DNA of 9,046 nucleotides from a bacterium (GTDB taxonomy: Bacteria; Ratteibacteria; UBA8468), in contig DAOWFY010000036.1 in the NCBI GenBank assembly GCA_030637775.1, positions 1 through 9,046 on the forward strand, in the 5' to 3' direction. The notes below the pieces were generated by a model, which was not told the DNA's origin, made no database searches, and was given only the letters and a program-made list of their open reading frames with translations. Shown piece after piece: positions 1 through 6,806 of the stretch. A program made the position numbers and the translations under genes. How positions within the stretch are numbered: position 1 is the first letter of the stretch; every line of letters begins with the position of its first letter.

Positions 1-1
1 G

Positions 2-40
2 ATTGAAGAAGAAATCAGGGCAAAAGTGGGAGTTTCTTAA
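2..40 (+). CDS. C-terminal end of an upstream gene, possibly RecA (partial)
   Basis: An open frame enters from the left edge and ends at the TAA at 38-40, giving IEEEIRAKVGVS. This charged helix ending in a K-[VL]-G-[VI] tail resembles the extreme C-terminus of many bacterial RecA proteins (E-I-E-x-x-I-R-x-K-L-G). The downstream recX and alaS genes are the usual partners of recA, which strengthens the guess. Only 12 residues are visible, so the identification rests mainly on context. If it is RecA, this would be the strand-exchange and SOS co-protease whose inhibitor RecX is encoded downstream. Confidence 0.4.
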   Translation: MEEEIRAKVGVS

Positions 41-81
41 AGACCAATGGTCAGTTGCTCCGCAACTACCATTGTCTTTAA
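37..81. repeat. Long imperfect palindrome between the upstream gene and htrA
   Basis: The left arm at 37-58 and the right arm at 62-81 are reverse complements over 20 base pairs, apart from two single extra C bases in the left arm (45 and 52), around a TCC loop. The structure overlaps the stop codon of the upstream gene and ends about 13 bases before the htrA ribosome binding site. There is no T-run after the stem, so it is not a classical intrinsic terminator. It could be a REP-like palindromic element, an RNA processing or stability hairpin, or a weak terminator. Confidence 0.65.
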
Positions 82-106
82 TGTTCTCCCCTTTGAGGAG
101 AAAGAG

Positions 107-1591
107 ATGAAGAAATCTATTCTTATAGGAGTTTTTATCGCGGCATTGATTGCTGGCTTTAACCTCTCCGCAAAATATAGATTAGAGAGAATGAACCCGA
201 TAATAGGGTCTCAGGGTCTATCTGCCAGAGAGGAAGATTTAGAGGTGGGTAAAGGTGTTCTCTCTCTGCAGGAATCCTTTGTAAATGTGGCCAAAACAGT
301 AAAACCGGCGGTTGTTCAAATTACTACCGAAAAAGTGGTAACCCTTCGTTATTGGGACCCCTTTGGTGATTTTGAGGAGTTCTTCGGTCCATTTGAGGAC
401 TTTTTTGGTCGGCAGAGACCAAGAAAAAAGAGAGAATTTAAGCAGAAACAAAGGGGACTTGGTTCTGGCTTTATTATTGATCCGGCAGGATATATCCTCA
501 CCAATAGTCATGTGATTAAGGGCGTGGATAAGATAATGGTGAAATTATTGGATAAGAAAAAGAAGTTGGAGGCGAAGGTTATTGGCACCGACAGCAAAAC
601 CGATCTGGCGCTTCTTAAGGTCAAAGGAATAAAAGCATTCCCCACAGTAAAATTAGGTGATTCGGATAATATTCGTGTGGGAGAATGGGTGATTGCTATT
701 GGCAATCCCTTTGGATTAGAGGAGACCGTCACCGTGGGAGTAATCAGCGCCAAAGGCAGAAAGGGTTTTGGCATCAGTCAATACGAGGATTTTATTCAGA
801 CCGATGCCTCCATCAATCCCGGAAATTCCGGTGGTCCACTGGTGAATATCAAAGGAGAAGTAATTGGAATCAATACCTTTATTGTTGCTCCTTCCATTGC
901 CTCCGGCATCGGTTTTGCCATTCCGATTGATATGGCCAAAGGGGTCTTTAGTCAATTAAAGGAAAAAGGGAAGGTCATTCGGGGTTGGTTAGGGATTATC
1001 ATCCAACCATTAAGCGAGGAATTGGCAAAATCATTTGGGTTGGAAAAAACCGAAGGCGTGCTTATTGGTGATGTGATGGAGGATGGTCCGGCAGAGAAGG
1101 GTGGGTTGAAAAGGGGAGATGTGATCATTCAATTTGGCAAAAGAGCGATTAAGGAGCCTTCCGAACTTCAGCGTATTGTTGCCAATACCCCTCCCGGCAA
1201 GGTAGTTGAGGTGAAAATAATTAGAGAAAAAAAAAAGAGAGTTCTGCAAATAAAGATTGGAGAGATGCCTACCGAGGAAGAGCTTGTTGCTGAAGAAAAA
1301 GAATCCTGGCGTGGCCTAAGCGTAGAAGCAATTAGCGGAGATTTGGCCGAAAGATTTAACCTGAGAACAAAAAAAGGAGTTATTGTCAGCAACGTGGAGC
1401 CAGGCAGTCCGGCCGCAGAGAGCGGAATAGTAAGAGGAATGATTATCAGACAGATTAATCGAGAAGAGGTAAAAAGTCTGAATGACTATTACCGGATTAT
1501 TAAAAAGATAAAGAAGAAGCGAGATGTAGTATTGCTTGTTCAGGAAGGTCGATATAGTCGTTTCCTTGTCTTGAAAAGTGAAGCAGGATGA
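107..1591 (+). CDS. HtrA/DegP-family serine endoprotease, two PDZ domains
   Basis: This is an envelope protein-quality-control protease of the S1C (HtrA/DegP/DegQ) family that degrades or chaperones misfolded exported proteins. I chose the ATG at 107 because GAGGAG (95-100) lies 6 bases upstream and the product then begins with a basic, hydrophobic export or anchor segment (residues 1-22); the in-frame ATG at 47 would add 20 non-signal residues. There is no clear signal peptidase site, so it may stay membrane-anchored. The catalytic triad is H135 (TNSHV), D166 (TDLALL) and S241 (NPGNSGGP). An F/D-rich LA-type loop (about 84-101) is followed by a very basic stretch. PDZ1 spans about 302-397 and PDZ2 about 411-490. 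At 494 residues it is normal for a two-PDZ member. Its stop overlaps the recX start. DegP, DegQ and MucD-type members cannot be told apart here. Confidence 0.95.
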   Translation: MKKSILIGVFIAALIAGFNLSAKYRLERMNPIIGSQGLSAREEDLEVGKGVLSLQESFVNVAKTVKPAVVQITTEKVVTLRYWDPFGDFEEFFGPFEDFFGRQRPRKKREFKQKQRGLGSGFIIDPAGYILTNSHVIKGVDKIMVKLLDKKKKLEAKVIGTDSKTDLALLKVKGIKAFPTVKLGDSDNIRVGEWVIAIGNPFGLEETVTVGVISAKGRKGFGISQYEDFIQTDASINPGNSGGPLVNIKGEVIGINTFIVAPSIASGIGFAIPIDMAKGVFSQLKEKGKVIRGWLGIIIQPLSEELAKSFGLEKTEGVLIGDVMEDGPAEKGGLKRGDVIIQFGKRAIKEPSELQRIVANTPPGKVVEVKIIREKKKRVLQIKIGEMPTEEELVAEEKESWRGLSVEAISGDLAERFNLRTKKGVIVSNVEPGSPAAESGIVRGMIIRQINREEVKSLNDYYRIIKKIKKKRDVVLLVQEGRYSRFLVLKSEAG

Positions 1592-2063
1592 GATAGAGAA
1601 GGCAAAGAGATATGCCCTTCGTTTATTGGGAGGCCGTCCCTATACTAAAAAAGAGCTTAAAGATAAACTTTTCAAGAGAGGTTATAGAAAGAGAATTGTA
1701 GATGAGATAGAAGGGGATTTAAAGAGATTAAATCTCATCAATGATGAGCAATTTGCTCTCTCCTATATCGAAACAAGACTCTCCAGAAAACCAAAAGGTC
1801 GCCGGCTGTTGACTCAAGAACTCCAGAGGAAAGGCATTAATCCGGAAATTATTAAAAAATCTCTTGATAAGTTACTCCCGAAGAAAAAGGAATTTTTTTT
1901 AGCCCGGAGATTAGCCGGGAAAAAAATAGAAAAATGCCAATCTTTAAATAAAGTACCAACAAAGCAGAGGCTTTATTTTTATTTGCGGGGTAGGGGTTTT
2001 GAAGAAGAGATTATTGAAGAAGTGATAGAAAAAATTGGGACCACAGATTATGATGACGAGTAA
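1578..2063 (+). CDS. recX: RecX, regulator (inhibitor) of RecA
   Basis: RecX binds the RecA filament and modulates, usually inhibits, its recombinase and co-protease activity. The 161-residue product is helical and highly charged, with the family's three-helix repeats. The first repeat is diagnostic: AKRYALRLLGGRPYTKKELK, followed by a KL-x-x-[KR]-G-[YF] segment. A middle D-L-x-x-L-x-L-I-N-D-E-Q-F-A motif follows, then KPKG-x-R-x-L-x-x-E-L-x-x-K-G-I, and a C-terminal repeat with YFYLRGRGF. The GTG at 1578 is the only sensible start just before the first repeat. It overlaps the htrA end by 14 bases, and its ribosome binding site is weak, so translational coupling is likely. Its 3' end overlaps alaS. 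Position next to alaS and the probable recA agrees with the conserved recA-recX-alaS order. Confidence 0.9.
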   Translation: MKQDEIEKAKRYALRLLGGRPYTKKELKDKLFKRGYRKRIVDEIEGDLKRLNLINDEQFALSYIETRLSRKPKGRRLLTQELQRKGINPEIIKKSLDKLLPKKKEFFLARRLAGKKIEKCQSLNKVPTKQRLYFYLRGRGFEEEIIEEVIEKIGTTDYDDE

Positions 2064-4713
2064 CGAAATCAGAAAGATATTTTTGGATTTTTTTAAGGAA
2101 AAAAATCATCGGATTGTTCCTGGTTATGCTCTTGTCCCCGATGATCCTACACTTCTCTTTACCTCTGCCGGTATGGTTCAATTTAAGTCCCTTTGGGTGG
2201 AGAAGAAACCGCTCCCTTTTTCCCGGGCAGTGACTGTCCAAAAATGCTTGCGTGCAGGGGGGAAAGACAGTGATCTGGAGAATGTTGGTAAGAGTGTAAA
2301 ACATCATTCCTTCCTTGAGATGTTAGGAAATTTTTCTTTTGGTGATTATTTTAAAAAGGAGGCAATTTCCTGGGCCTGGGAATTCCTCATCAAGATCTTG
2401 AAACTTCCCAAAGAAAATCTCTGGGTCTCGGTATATGAAAAGGATAGAGAAAGTTTTCAAATTTGGCAAAAGATTATAGAGGTAAGAAAAATTGTTTTTT
2501 TGGGAAAGGAAGATAACTTTTGGGGCCCAGCCGGAGACAGTGGTCCCTGCGGTCCCTGTTCAGAAATCTATTTTGATTTTGGTGAGGAATTTGGTTGTGG
2601 AAAAAAGAGTTGCCAGCCCGGCTGCAGTTGCCGTCGGTTTTTGGAATTCTGGAATTTGGTCTTTCCCCAGTTTGACCAGAGAGGAGGAAAGCTTTTACCC
2701 TTGGGCCGGCCAGGTGTAGATACGGGGATGGGATTGGAGCGAATTGCCTCTATCTGTCAGGGAAAAACAAATGATTACGAAACAGACCTCTTCACTCCAA
2801 TTATTGAGGAAATCAAGACCTTAGCTAATATAGAATATGGAAAGCAAAAAACAAAAGATGCAGCCGTTCAAATTATTGCCGATCACATCAGGGCGGTTGT
2901 TTTTGCGATTTCCGAGGAAATTTATCCGGAAAATATAGGTCGGGGTTACGTAATAAGAAGAGTTATCAGAAGGGCAGCAAGGGCAGGCAGGACCTTGGGA
3001 ATCAAAGTTCCTTTTCTCTATCGGTTAGTGCCGGTTGTCGCGGGAATAATGCAAGAGCCCTATCCTTACCTTTCTAAAAAGAGCAAAGAAATTAGCCGGA
3101 TCATTAAAAAGGAGGAAGAGAGATTTGCCGAACTTCTTGATTCCGGGAAAGACCTGTTTATGCAGGCAGTCTCTTCTTTGAAAGGAAGCAAGGTATTGAG
3201 CGGGGAGGTTCTCTTTAGACTTTATGACACTTATGGTTTACCCCTTGATCTGGCCGAGGAGATGGCAAAAGAAAGAGGATTGATTATCGATCGGGACGGT
3301 TTTGCTAAACTTATCGAAAAGCAGCGGGAAAGGGGAAGAAAAGTTTCGAAATTTGTAAGTTCAGAAGTAATACCAGAGGAAAGCAAGGACATTACTGGGA
3401 AGGATTTAAAAAGAACGGTTTTTGTCGGTTATGACAAGGAGAGTATCAAAACAAAAATTTTAGGGGTTTTTCAAGTTACACCCCCACCTATCTCCTCCCC
3501 CCTTGAGGGGGAGGATGGAGGTGAGGGGGAAATCGTTTTGCAAGAAACACCTTTCTATCCGGAGAAGGGGGGTCAGGTTGGGGATAAAGGATTAATTAAA
3601 AATGGGAAGATAGAGTTTGAGGTGATTGATACCCAGAAGAGCGAGGATGATCTCATCCTTCATTTAGGGAGATTTAAAAAGAAATCACCGGAAATAAAGG
3701 GGAACGAGGTTATTGCCGCGGTTGATAGAAATTTTAGAAAGGCGGTCTCGGCCAACCATACCGCCACTCACCTCCTGCATTGGGCTTTAAGAGAAGTCTT
3801 AGGTAAAGAAGTAAGGCAGGCAGGTTCATTTGTGGGAGAGAAATACCTGAGGTTTGACTTCACCTATTCTCCGGAAGTTGCTTCCCAAGAATTAAGAAAA
3901 GTGGAAGCACTTGTCAATGAGAAGGTCAGGGAAAATTCTCCCCTTTCTTTTACGCAGATGAGTTTAGAGGAGGCAAAGGAAAGAGGAGCGCTTGCCCTTT
4001 TTGGTGAGAAGTATGAGAAAAAGGTAAGGGTTGTCTCTATCGGAGATTATAGTAAGGAGGTCTGCGGAGGAACCCATCTTGCTCAAACCGGGGAGATTGG
4101 TTTATTTCTTATTAAATCTCTTTCTTCAATAGGAAAGGAAATAAGACGCATCGAGGCTCTTAGCCGAGAGGCTGCCTATGAGCAGGTAAAAAATGTAAGA
4201 GCGATAGTTGAAAGATTAACTTTGCGCCTAAAAACCCCTGTTGATTTGATTCCTCCAAGAATTGAACAGTTATTTAAGGAGGGGAAAGAGGAAAGAAAAA
4301 AAAGAGAAGTATTGATGAATCGACTCCTTAATTTAGAGGCAAAAGAACTATTGGGTAAGATTAAAATTATAAAAGGGATAAAATTAATTTCCGAGGTGGT
4401 AGATGGATTTGAGCAAAATAGCTTGAGAATTCTGGCTGAGACTCTCCGGGAAAGGATAGGTTCTGGCATCATCCTTCTATCTACCAAGATTAAGGATAAA
4501 TCCTTCTTAGTGACAACAATAACAGATGACCTTACTAAAAGAGGTTTTTCTGCCGATTTCATCATTAAGGAAGTTACCGCTCTTCTTAGAGGAGGGGGTG
4601 GCGGAAGAAAAAATTTTGCTCATGGAAGTGGAAAGGATTTATCCCGACTTAAAGAAGCATTGAAAAAGGTGGAAGAAATTATTGAGAGAAATGAAGAAAG
4701 AAGAGCGAGATGA
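2050..4713 (+). CDS. alaS: Alanine--tRNA ligase (AlaRS)
   Basis: This class II synthetase charges tRNA-Ala with alanine and clears mischarged Ser and Gly. The ATG at 2050 (or 2053) gives the family's normal N-terminus (SNEIRKIFLDFF, then DDPTLLFTSAGM); a TTG at 2035 would add five untypical residues. Motif 2 includes CLRAGGKDSDLENVG (R68) and MLGNFSFGDYF. A Cys cluster (C173, C178, C182, C184) precedes FLEFWNLVFPQF, and motif 3 is GMGLERIAS (216-224). The editing domain carries HTATH (H570, H574) and CGGTH (C672, H676), the usual zinc ligands. The C-Ala domain contains GGGGGR near the end. At 887 residues it is full length. A palindromic DNA element encodes residues 478-493 in a loop just before the editing domain. 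It overlaps recX by 14 bases and the downstream sigma gene by 23. Confidence 0.97.
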   Translation: MMTSNEIRKIFLDFFKEKNHRIVPGYALVPDDPTLLFTSAGMVQFKSLWVEKKPLPFSRAVTVQKCLRAGGKDSDLENVGKSVKHHSFLEMLGNFSFGDYFKKEAISWAWEFLIKILKLPKENLWVSVYEKDRESFQIWQKIIEVRKIVFLGKEDNFWGPAGDSGPCGPCSEIYFDFGEEFGCGKKSCQPGCSCRRFLEFWNLVFPQFDQRGGKLLPLGRPGVDTGMGLERIASICQGKTNDYETDLFTPIIEEIKTLANIEYGKQKTKDAAVQIIADHIRAVVFAISEEIYPENIGRGYVIRRVIRRAARAGRTLGIKVPFLYRLVPVVAGIMQEPYPYLSKKSKEISRIIKKEEERFAELLDSGKDLFMQAVSSLKGSKVLSGEVLFRLYDTYGLPLDLAEEMAKERGLIIDRDGFAKLIEKQRERGRKVSKFVSSEVIPEESKDITGKDLKRTVFVGYDKESIKTKILGVFQVTPPPISSPLEGEDGGEGEIVLQETPFYPEKGGQVGDKGLIKNGKIEFEVIDTQKSEDDLILHLGRFKKKSPEIKGNEVIAAVDRNFRKAVSANHTATHLLHWALREVLGKEVRQAGSFVGEKYLRFDFTYSPEVASQELRKVEALVNEKVRENSPLSFTQMSLEEAKERGALALFGEKYEKKVRVVSIGDYSKEVCGGTHLAQTGEIGLFLIKSLSSIGKEIRRIEALSREAAYEQVKNVRAIVERLTLRLKTPVDLIPPRIEQLFKEGKEERKKREVLMNRLLNLEAKELLGKIKIIKGIKLISEVVDGFEQNSLRILAETLRERIGSGIILLSTKIKDKSFLVTTITDDLTKRGFSADFIIKEVTALLRGGGGGRKNFAHGSGKDLSRLKEALKKVEEIIERNEERRAR
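3481..3529. repeat. Palindromic element inserted in frame within alaS
   Basis: This 49-bp G/C-rich imperfect inverted repeat has a C-rich left arm and a G-rich right arm around CTTGAG. The core CCTCCCCC/GGGGGAGG pairs perfectly, as do the outer ACCT/AGGT and CCCCC/GGGGG blocks. It is frame-aligned and encodes PPPISSPLEGEDGGEG. Most AlaRS proteins have an unrelated short charged loop between the conserved FVGYD-type segment and the EIVL-x-x-TPFY segment, and the element falls exactly there. The SPLEGEDGGEG translation resembles those of small palindromic repeats that spread in coding regions of some bacteria, comparable in behaviour to Rickettsia palindromic elements. The base composition is unlike the AT-richer flanks. 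Confidence 0.8.
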
Positions 4714-5410
4714 ATTGGTAAGAAGAAATATCTACTTGGCTACATCCTGTGCAAGACGGTATAGTGTTTATTCTCATCTCCCTTTTGCCGACCTTGTTGG
4801 AGAAGGATGCGTAGGGCTACTCTACGCCATTAATAAGTTTAAGCCCAATTATCGGAAGAAAAATGGGAGAAAGGTCAAATTTTCTACTTATGCCTATTGG
4901 TGGGTCCGACGCTTTATTCTCAGGGCAATAGAAAGGGAAAAGGTAGTAACCGTACCTGCCCATATCAGTCGGATGGCTTCCCGATGGAAAAAAGAGGCGC
5001 AATTACTTACCGAGGAATTCGGCAGAATGCCCGAGGATGAAGAAATAGCAAAAACGGTGAAGATTAATTCTAAAAAGATCAAGAATGTTAAAAAGAGCCT
5101 TGCTCTAAAAGAGATATCTCTTGACCTTCCGCTAGGTGAAAAAAGGTTACTTGATCTCATTGGAGATTCAACTGAAAGGGGTTTTGCTACCTTTAGGAAT
5201 AAGGAACTGTTGAGAAGGTTATTTCGATCCCTGGATAAAAAGGAGCAGGAAATTTTAAGGCTCTATTTTGGCCTTGATGGTCAAATTCCCTTAACCTTAG
5301 CAAAAATAGGAGAAAAATTGCGTCTTAGCAAGCAAAGGGTTCATCAGATTACGAAAGGTGCCATTGGAAAATTAAGGAGCAACTTAAATGAAGAAGACAG
5401 GCCCCGTTAG
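4691..5410 (+). CDS. Compact sigma-70-family RNA polymerase sigma factor (regions 2-4 only)
   Basis: This protein directs RNA polymerase to promoters. The 239-residue product lacks regions 1.1 and 1.2 but has the other modules in order. Region 2.1-2.2 includes LPFADLVGEGCVGLLYAINKF (30-50). Region 2.3-2.4 includes FSTYAYWWVRRFILRAI (64-80), with the aromatic residues used for promoter melting. Region 3 starts at VTVPAHISRM and spans about 87-130. Region 4 spans about 171-232, with the helix-turn-helix LTLAKIGEKLRLSKQRVHQI. The FGLDG segment in region 4 is typical of the RpoD/SigA/RpoS family, so this is likely a group 2 or 3 alternative factor, not an ECF factor. The ATG at 4691 overlaps alaS by 23 bases; an upstream TTG at 4682 is possible. 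The 3' end overlaps apt by 23 bases. The cognate regulon cannot be predicted here. Confidence 0.9.
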   Translation: MKKEERDELVRRNIYLATSCARRYSVYSHLPFADLVGEGCVGLLYAINKFKPNYRKKNGRKVKFSTYAYWWVRRFILRAIEREKVVTVPAHISRMASRWKKEAQLLTEEFGRMPEDEEIAKTVKINSKKIKNVKKSLALKEISLDLPLGEKRLLDLIGDSTERGFATFRNKELLRRLFRSLDKKEQEILRLYFGLDGQIPLTLAKIGEKLRLSKQRVHQITKGAIGKLRSNLNEEDRPR

Positions 5411-5933
5411 AGATTTATCCCTAAACGTGGTAAAAAGTCTTATCCGGGCTATCCCTGACTTTCCCAAAAAAGGGATTCTCTTCCGGGATATTACCCTCCT
5501 TCTTCAGGATCGGGAAGGGTTTCAGAGGGCGATTAAACTTCTTCAAAAGGAATGTCCCAAGGATACAGAGAGCATTGCTGCCGTGGAGTCGAGGGGGTTC
5601 ATCCTTGGCGGCGCTTTAGCTGCAAACTTAAAGGTTGGTTTTGTCCCCATCCGCAAAAAGGGAAAACTTCCATATCGGACAGCGAAGATTACCTATCAAT
5701 TGGAGTACGGAACGGAAACGATAGAAATTCATACCGATAGCATTTGCCCGGGAGGAAGAGTGGTACTGGTTGATGACCTCCTGGCTACGGGAGGAACTGC
5801 TACTGCCTCAGCCAAACTGATTGAAAATTTAGGTGGCAAGATAATCAAGATTCTCTTTCTTATTGAATTAACCGGTCTGAAGGGAAGGGAAAAATTAAAA
5901 AAATATAATCTTTTTTCTCTGATAAAATATTAG
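5388..5933 (+). CDS. apt: Adenine phosphoribosyltransferase
   Basis: This cytosolic purine-salvage enzyme makes AMP and pyrophosphate from adenine and PRPP (EC 2.4.2.7). The 181-residue product has the APRT-specific N-terminal hood, I-P-D-F-P-K-K-G-I-L-F-R-D-I-T (22-36), and an ESRGFILGGALA segment (67-78). The PRPP-binding loop is VVLVDDLLATGGTA (125-138). RKKGKLPY (89-96) matches the APRT flexible loop. The length is normal for bacterial APRT. The ATG at 5388 has AAGGAG (5374-5379) 8 bases upstream and lies inside the end of the sigma-factor gene in another frame, implying translational coupling. The receiver gene follows after 11 bases. Confidence 0.95.
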   Translation: MKKTGPVRDLSLNVVKSLIRAIPDFPKKGILFRDITLLLQDREGFQRAIKLLQKECPKDTESIAAVESRGFILGGALAANLKVGFVPIRKKGKLPYRTAKITYQLEYGTETIEIHTDSICPGGRVVLVDDLLATGGTATASAKLIENLGGKIIKILFLIELTGLKGREKLKKYNLFSLIKY

Positions 5934-5944
5934 TTTTAATTAAA

Positions 5945-6325
5945 ATGGCAAAGCGAATCTTAGTCGTAGATGATGATCAAGACTTGGTTGAGGTTTTGAA
6001 GACCACTTTAACCAAGGCGGGTTATCGAGTTCTTACCGCTTACGATGGGGAAGAGGCCTTAGAAAGAATTAGAAAGGTTATTCCTGACCTCATCGTCCTT
6101 GATGTGGTGATGCCAAAGACGGATGGAATCGAGGTTCTTAAAGGTTTAACCAGGATGAAGAATCTTAACCGTCGATTAGCAACACCGGTAATTCTTCTTA
6201 CAGCTAAATCTGAAAAGAAGAATGTTCATCAAGGCTATGAATTTGGTGCTGATTGGTATCTTGCTAAACCCTTCCAGGCCCCCGACCTTCTTGCTGCGGT
6301 GAAATCCCTCCTTTCAGGGAAATAA
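5945..6325 (+). CDS. Stand-alone CheY-like response regulator receiver
   Basis: This single-domain phosphorelay receiver has 126 residues and no output domain. The acidic pocket is D9-D11 (VVDDD), the phosphoacceptor is D53 (IVLDVVMP), the switch Thr is T86 (ILLTAKS) and the conserved Lys is K108 (LAKPF). The TDGIEVL segment after the phosphoacceptor is typical of CheY and Spo0F-type receivers. It begins 11 bases after apt without a convincing ribosome binding site, so its translation may depend on upstream genes or be weak. No histidine kinase is encoded in the window, so its partner and output (motility, relay or second messenger) remain unknown. It ends 3 bases before the stop of the convergent XRE gene. 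Confidence 0.93.
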   Translation: MAKRILVVDDDQDLVEVLKTTLTKAGYRVLTAYDGEEALERIRKVIPDLIVLDVVMPKTDGIEVLKGLTRMKNLNRRLATPVILLTAKSEKKNVHQGYEFGADWYLAKPFQAPDLLAAVKSLLSGK

Positions 6326-6338
6326 AATTTATTTTTTG
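6320..6338. terminator. AT-only hairpin at the convergent junction (weak)
   Basis: An AAATAA/TTATTT inverted repeat with a 3-base loop is followed by T bases on the plus strand, between the receiver gene and the convergent XRE gene. The stem has no G-C pairs, so it would be weak; it is listed because both genes end here and no better terminator is visible. Confidence 0.25.
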
Positions 6339-6673
6339 TCTTTATTTTTTAGCATTATCTTGGCAATCTTAACCATATTCTTCTTATCATCTGGACTTCC
6401 ATCCTTTATCAGATAGAAGAGTTGTTTTAAAGATTTATCCTCTTCCGTCGTCTTATATTCCCTCACCATACTGAAGAGAGCACTGATGGGAATTTCCAGA
6501 GCGCGGGCAATATTCTCCACCGTCTTGAGGGATGTTCTCTTCGTCCCCCGCTCAATATGTCCCAAGAAATTTGTGCTTATTCCTGCCTTCTGAGCTAACT
6601 CCTCCTGACTCAGTCCTAATCTCTTCCTCTCCGCTTTAACTCTTATCCCTACCAAGCGATAGATTTCTTCCAT
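6329..6673 (-). CDS. XRE/Cro-CI-family transcriptional regulator
   Basis: This is a 114-residue DNA-binding protein. Its N-terminal helix-turn-helix (about 10-64) is a clear HTH_3/XRE domain: VKAERKRLGLSQEELAQKAG, then ISTNFLGHIERGTKR, then NIARALEIPISALF. The remaining 45 residues are helical and highly charged (KSLKQLFYLIKDGSPDDKKN) and may mediate dimerisation; no ligand-binding or peptidase domain is present. The start has an AGAAGGA ribosome binding site a few bases upstream on the minus strand. It is transcribed divergently from the 6807-8149 locus, and a 12-bp palindrome plus overlapping promoters lie between them. The inference is a repressor of its own and the divergent promoters. 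Such proteins are common on mobile elements and in toxin-antitoxin modules, but no toxin partner is evident. Confidence 0.9.
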   Translation of the reverse strand: MEEIYRLVGIRVKAERKRLGLSQEELAQKAGISTNFLGHIERGTKRTSLKTVENIARALEIPISALFSMVREYKTTEEDKSLKQLFYLIKDGSPDDKKNMVKIAKIMLKNKDKK

Positions 6674-6706
6674 TTTTTCCTTCTCATTCTTTTTTCTTAC
6701 ATTGTC

Positions 6707-6735
6707 TTGACATTATATGATATTCTTCTTATAAT
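6707..6735 (+). promoter_or_regulatory. Consensus sigma-70 promoter P1 facing the LamG locus
   Basis: TTGACA (6707-6712) and TATAAT (6730-6735) both match the sigma-70 consensus exactly and are separated by 17 bases. Transcription would start near 6742 and run towards the 6807-8149 locus. The spacer contains a partial copy of the palindrome found at 6757-6768 (6716-6727, 9 of 12 positions), which would allow repression by a bound regulator. Confidence 0.75.
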
Positions 6736-6741
6736 TGTAAT
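6712..6741 (-). promoter_or_regulatory. Candidate sigma-70 promoter of the XRE gene
   Basis: On the minus strand, TATAAT (6712-6717) matches the -10 consensus. ATTACA (6736-6741), 18 bases upstream, is a 4-of-6 match to the -35. Transcription would start near 6705, leaving a leader of about 30 bases that contains the AGAAGGA ribosome binding site. It overlaps the divergent plus-strand promoter. Confidence 0.45.
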
Positions 6742-6756
6742 AGCCTAAAAGGCAAT

Positions 6757-6768
6757 AAGAATATTCTT
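6757..6768. promoter_or_regulatory. Perfect 12-bp palindrome, candidate operator
   Basis: AAGAATATTCTT is a perfect palindrome whose right end overlaps the first two bases of the P2 -35 hexamer. Its left half also forms an inverted pair with ATATTCTT at 6720-6727. The size and location suit a dimeric helix-turn-helix protein, and the XRE gene next door is the natural candidate. Binding is inferred, not shown. Confidence 0.5.
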
Positions 6769-6796
6769 GACTTATGGGACACTAAAGGAGTATAAT
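6767..6796 (+). promoter_or_regulatory. Second sigma-70 promoter P2 facing the LamG locus
   Basis: TTGACT (6767-6772, 5 of 6) and TATAAT (6791-6796, 6 of 6) are separated by 18 bases. The predicted start near 6803 lies only about four bases before the ATG at 6807, so the transcript would be nearly leaderless for that ORF. The AAGGAG at 6785-6790 lies within the promoter and would be present only in P1 transcripts. Confidence 0.6.
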
Positions 6797-6806
6797 AATT
6801 ATAAAA

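Noticed and set aside
47-106. N-terminal extension of htrA starting at the ATG at 47
   Set aside because: It lies inside the palindrome, has no ribosome binding site, and would bury the hydrophobic export segment 20 residues in; the ATG at 107 has GAGGAG 6 bases upstream.
2035-2049. TTG start for alaS at 2035
   Set aside because: It adds five residues not expected for AlaRS; the tandem ATGs at 2050 and 2053 give the conserved N-terminus.
4176-4565. 129-codon minus-strand ORF inside alaS
   Set aside because: It lies entirely within the conserved C-terminal part of alaS, and its translation shows no recognisable motif.
5904-5909. TATAAT near the end of apt as a promoter for the receiver gene
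   Set aside because: No -35-like hexamer occurs at a workable spacing, and the base context is simply AT-rich coding sequence.
6743-6753. GCC/GGC mini-hairpin as a terminator or attenuator
   Set aside because: A three-base-pair stem is too weak, and no T-run follows; it lies at the P1 start site and is probably chance.
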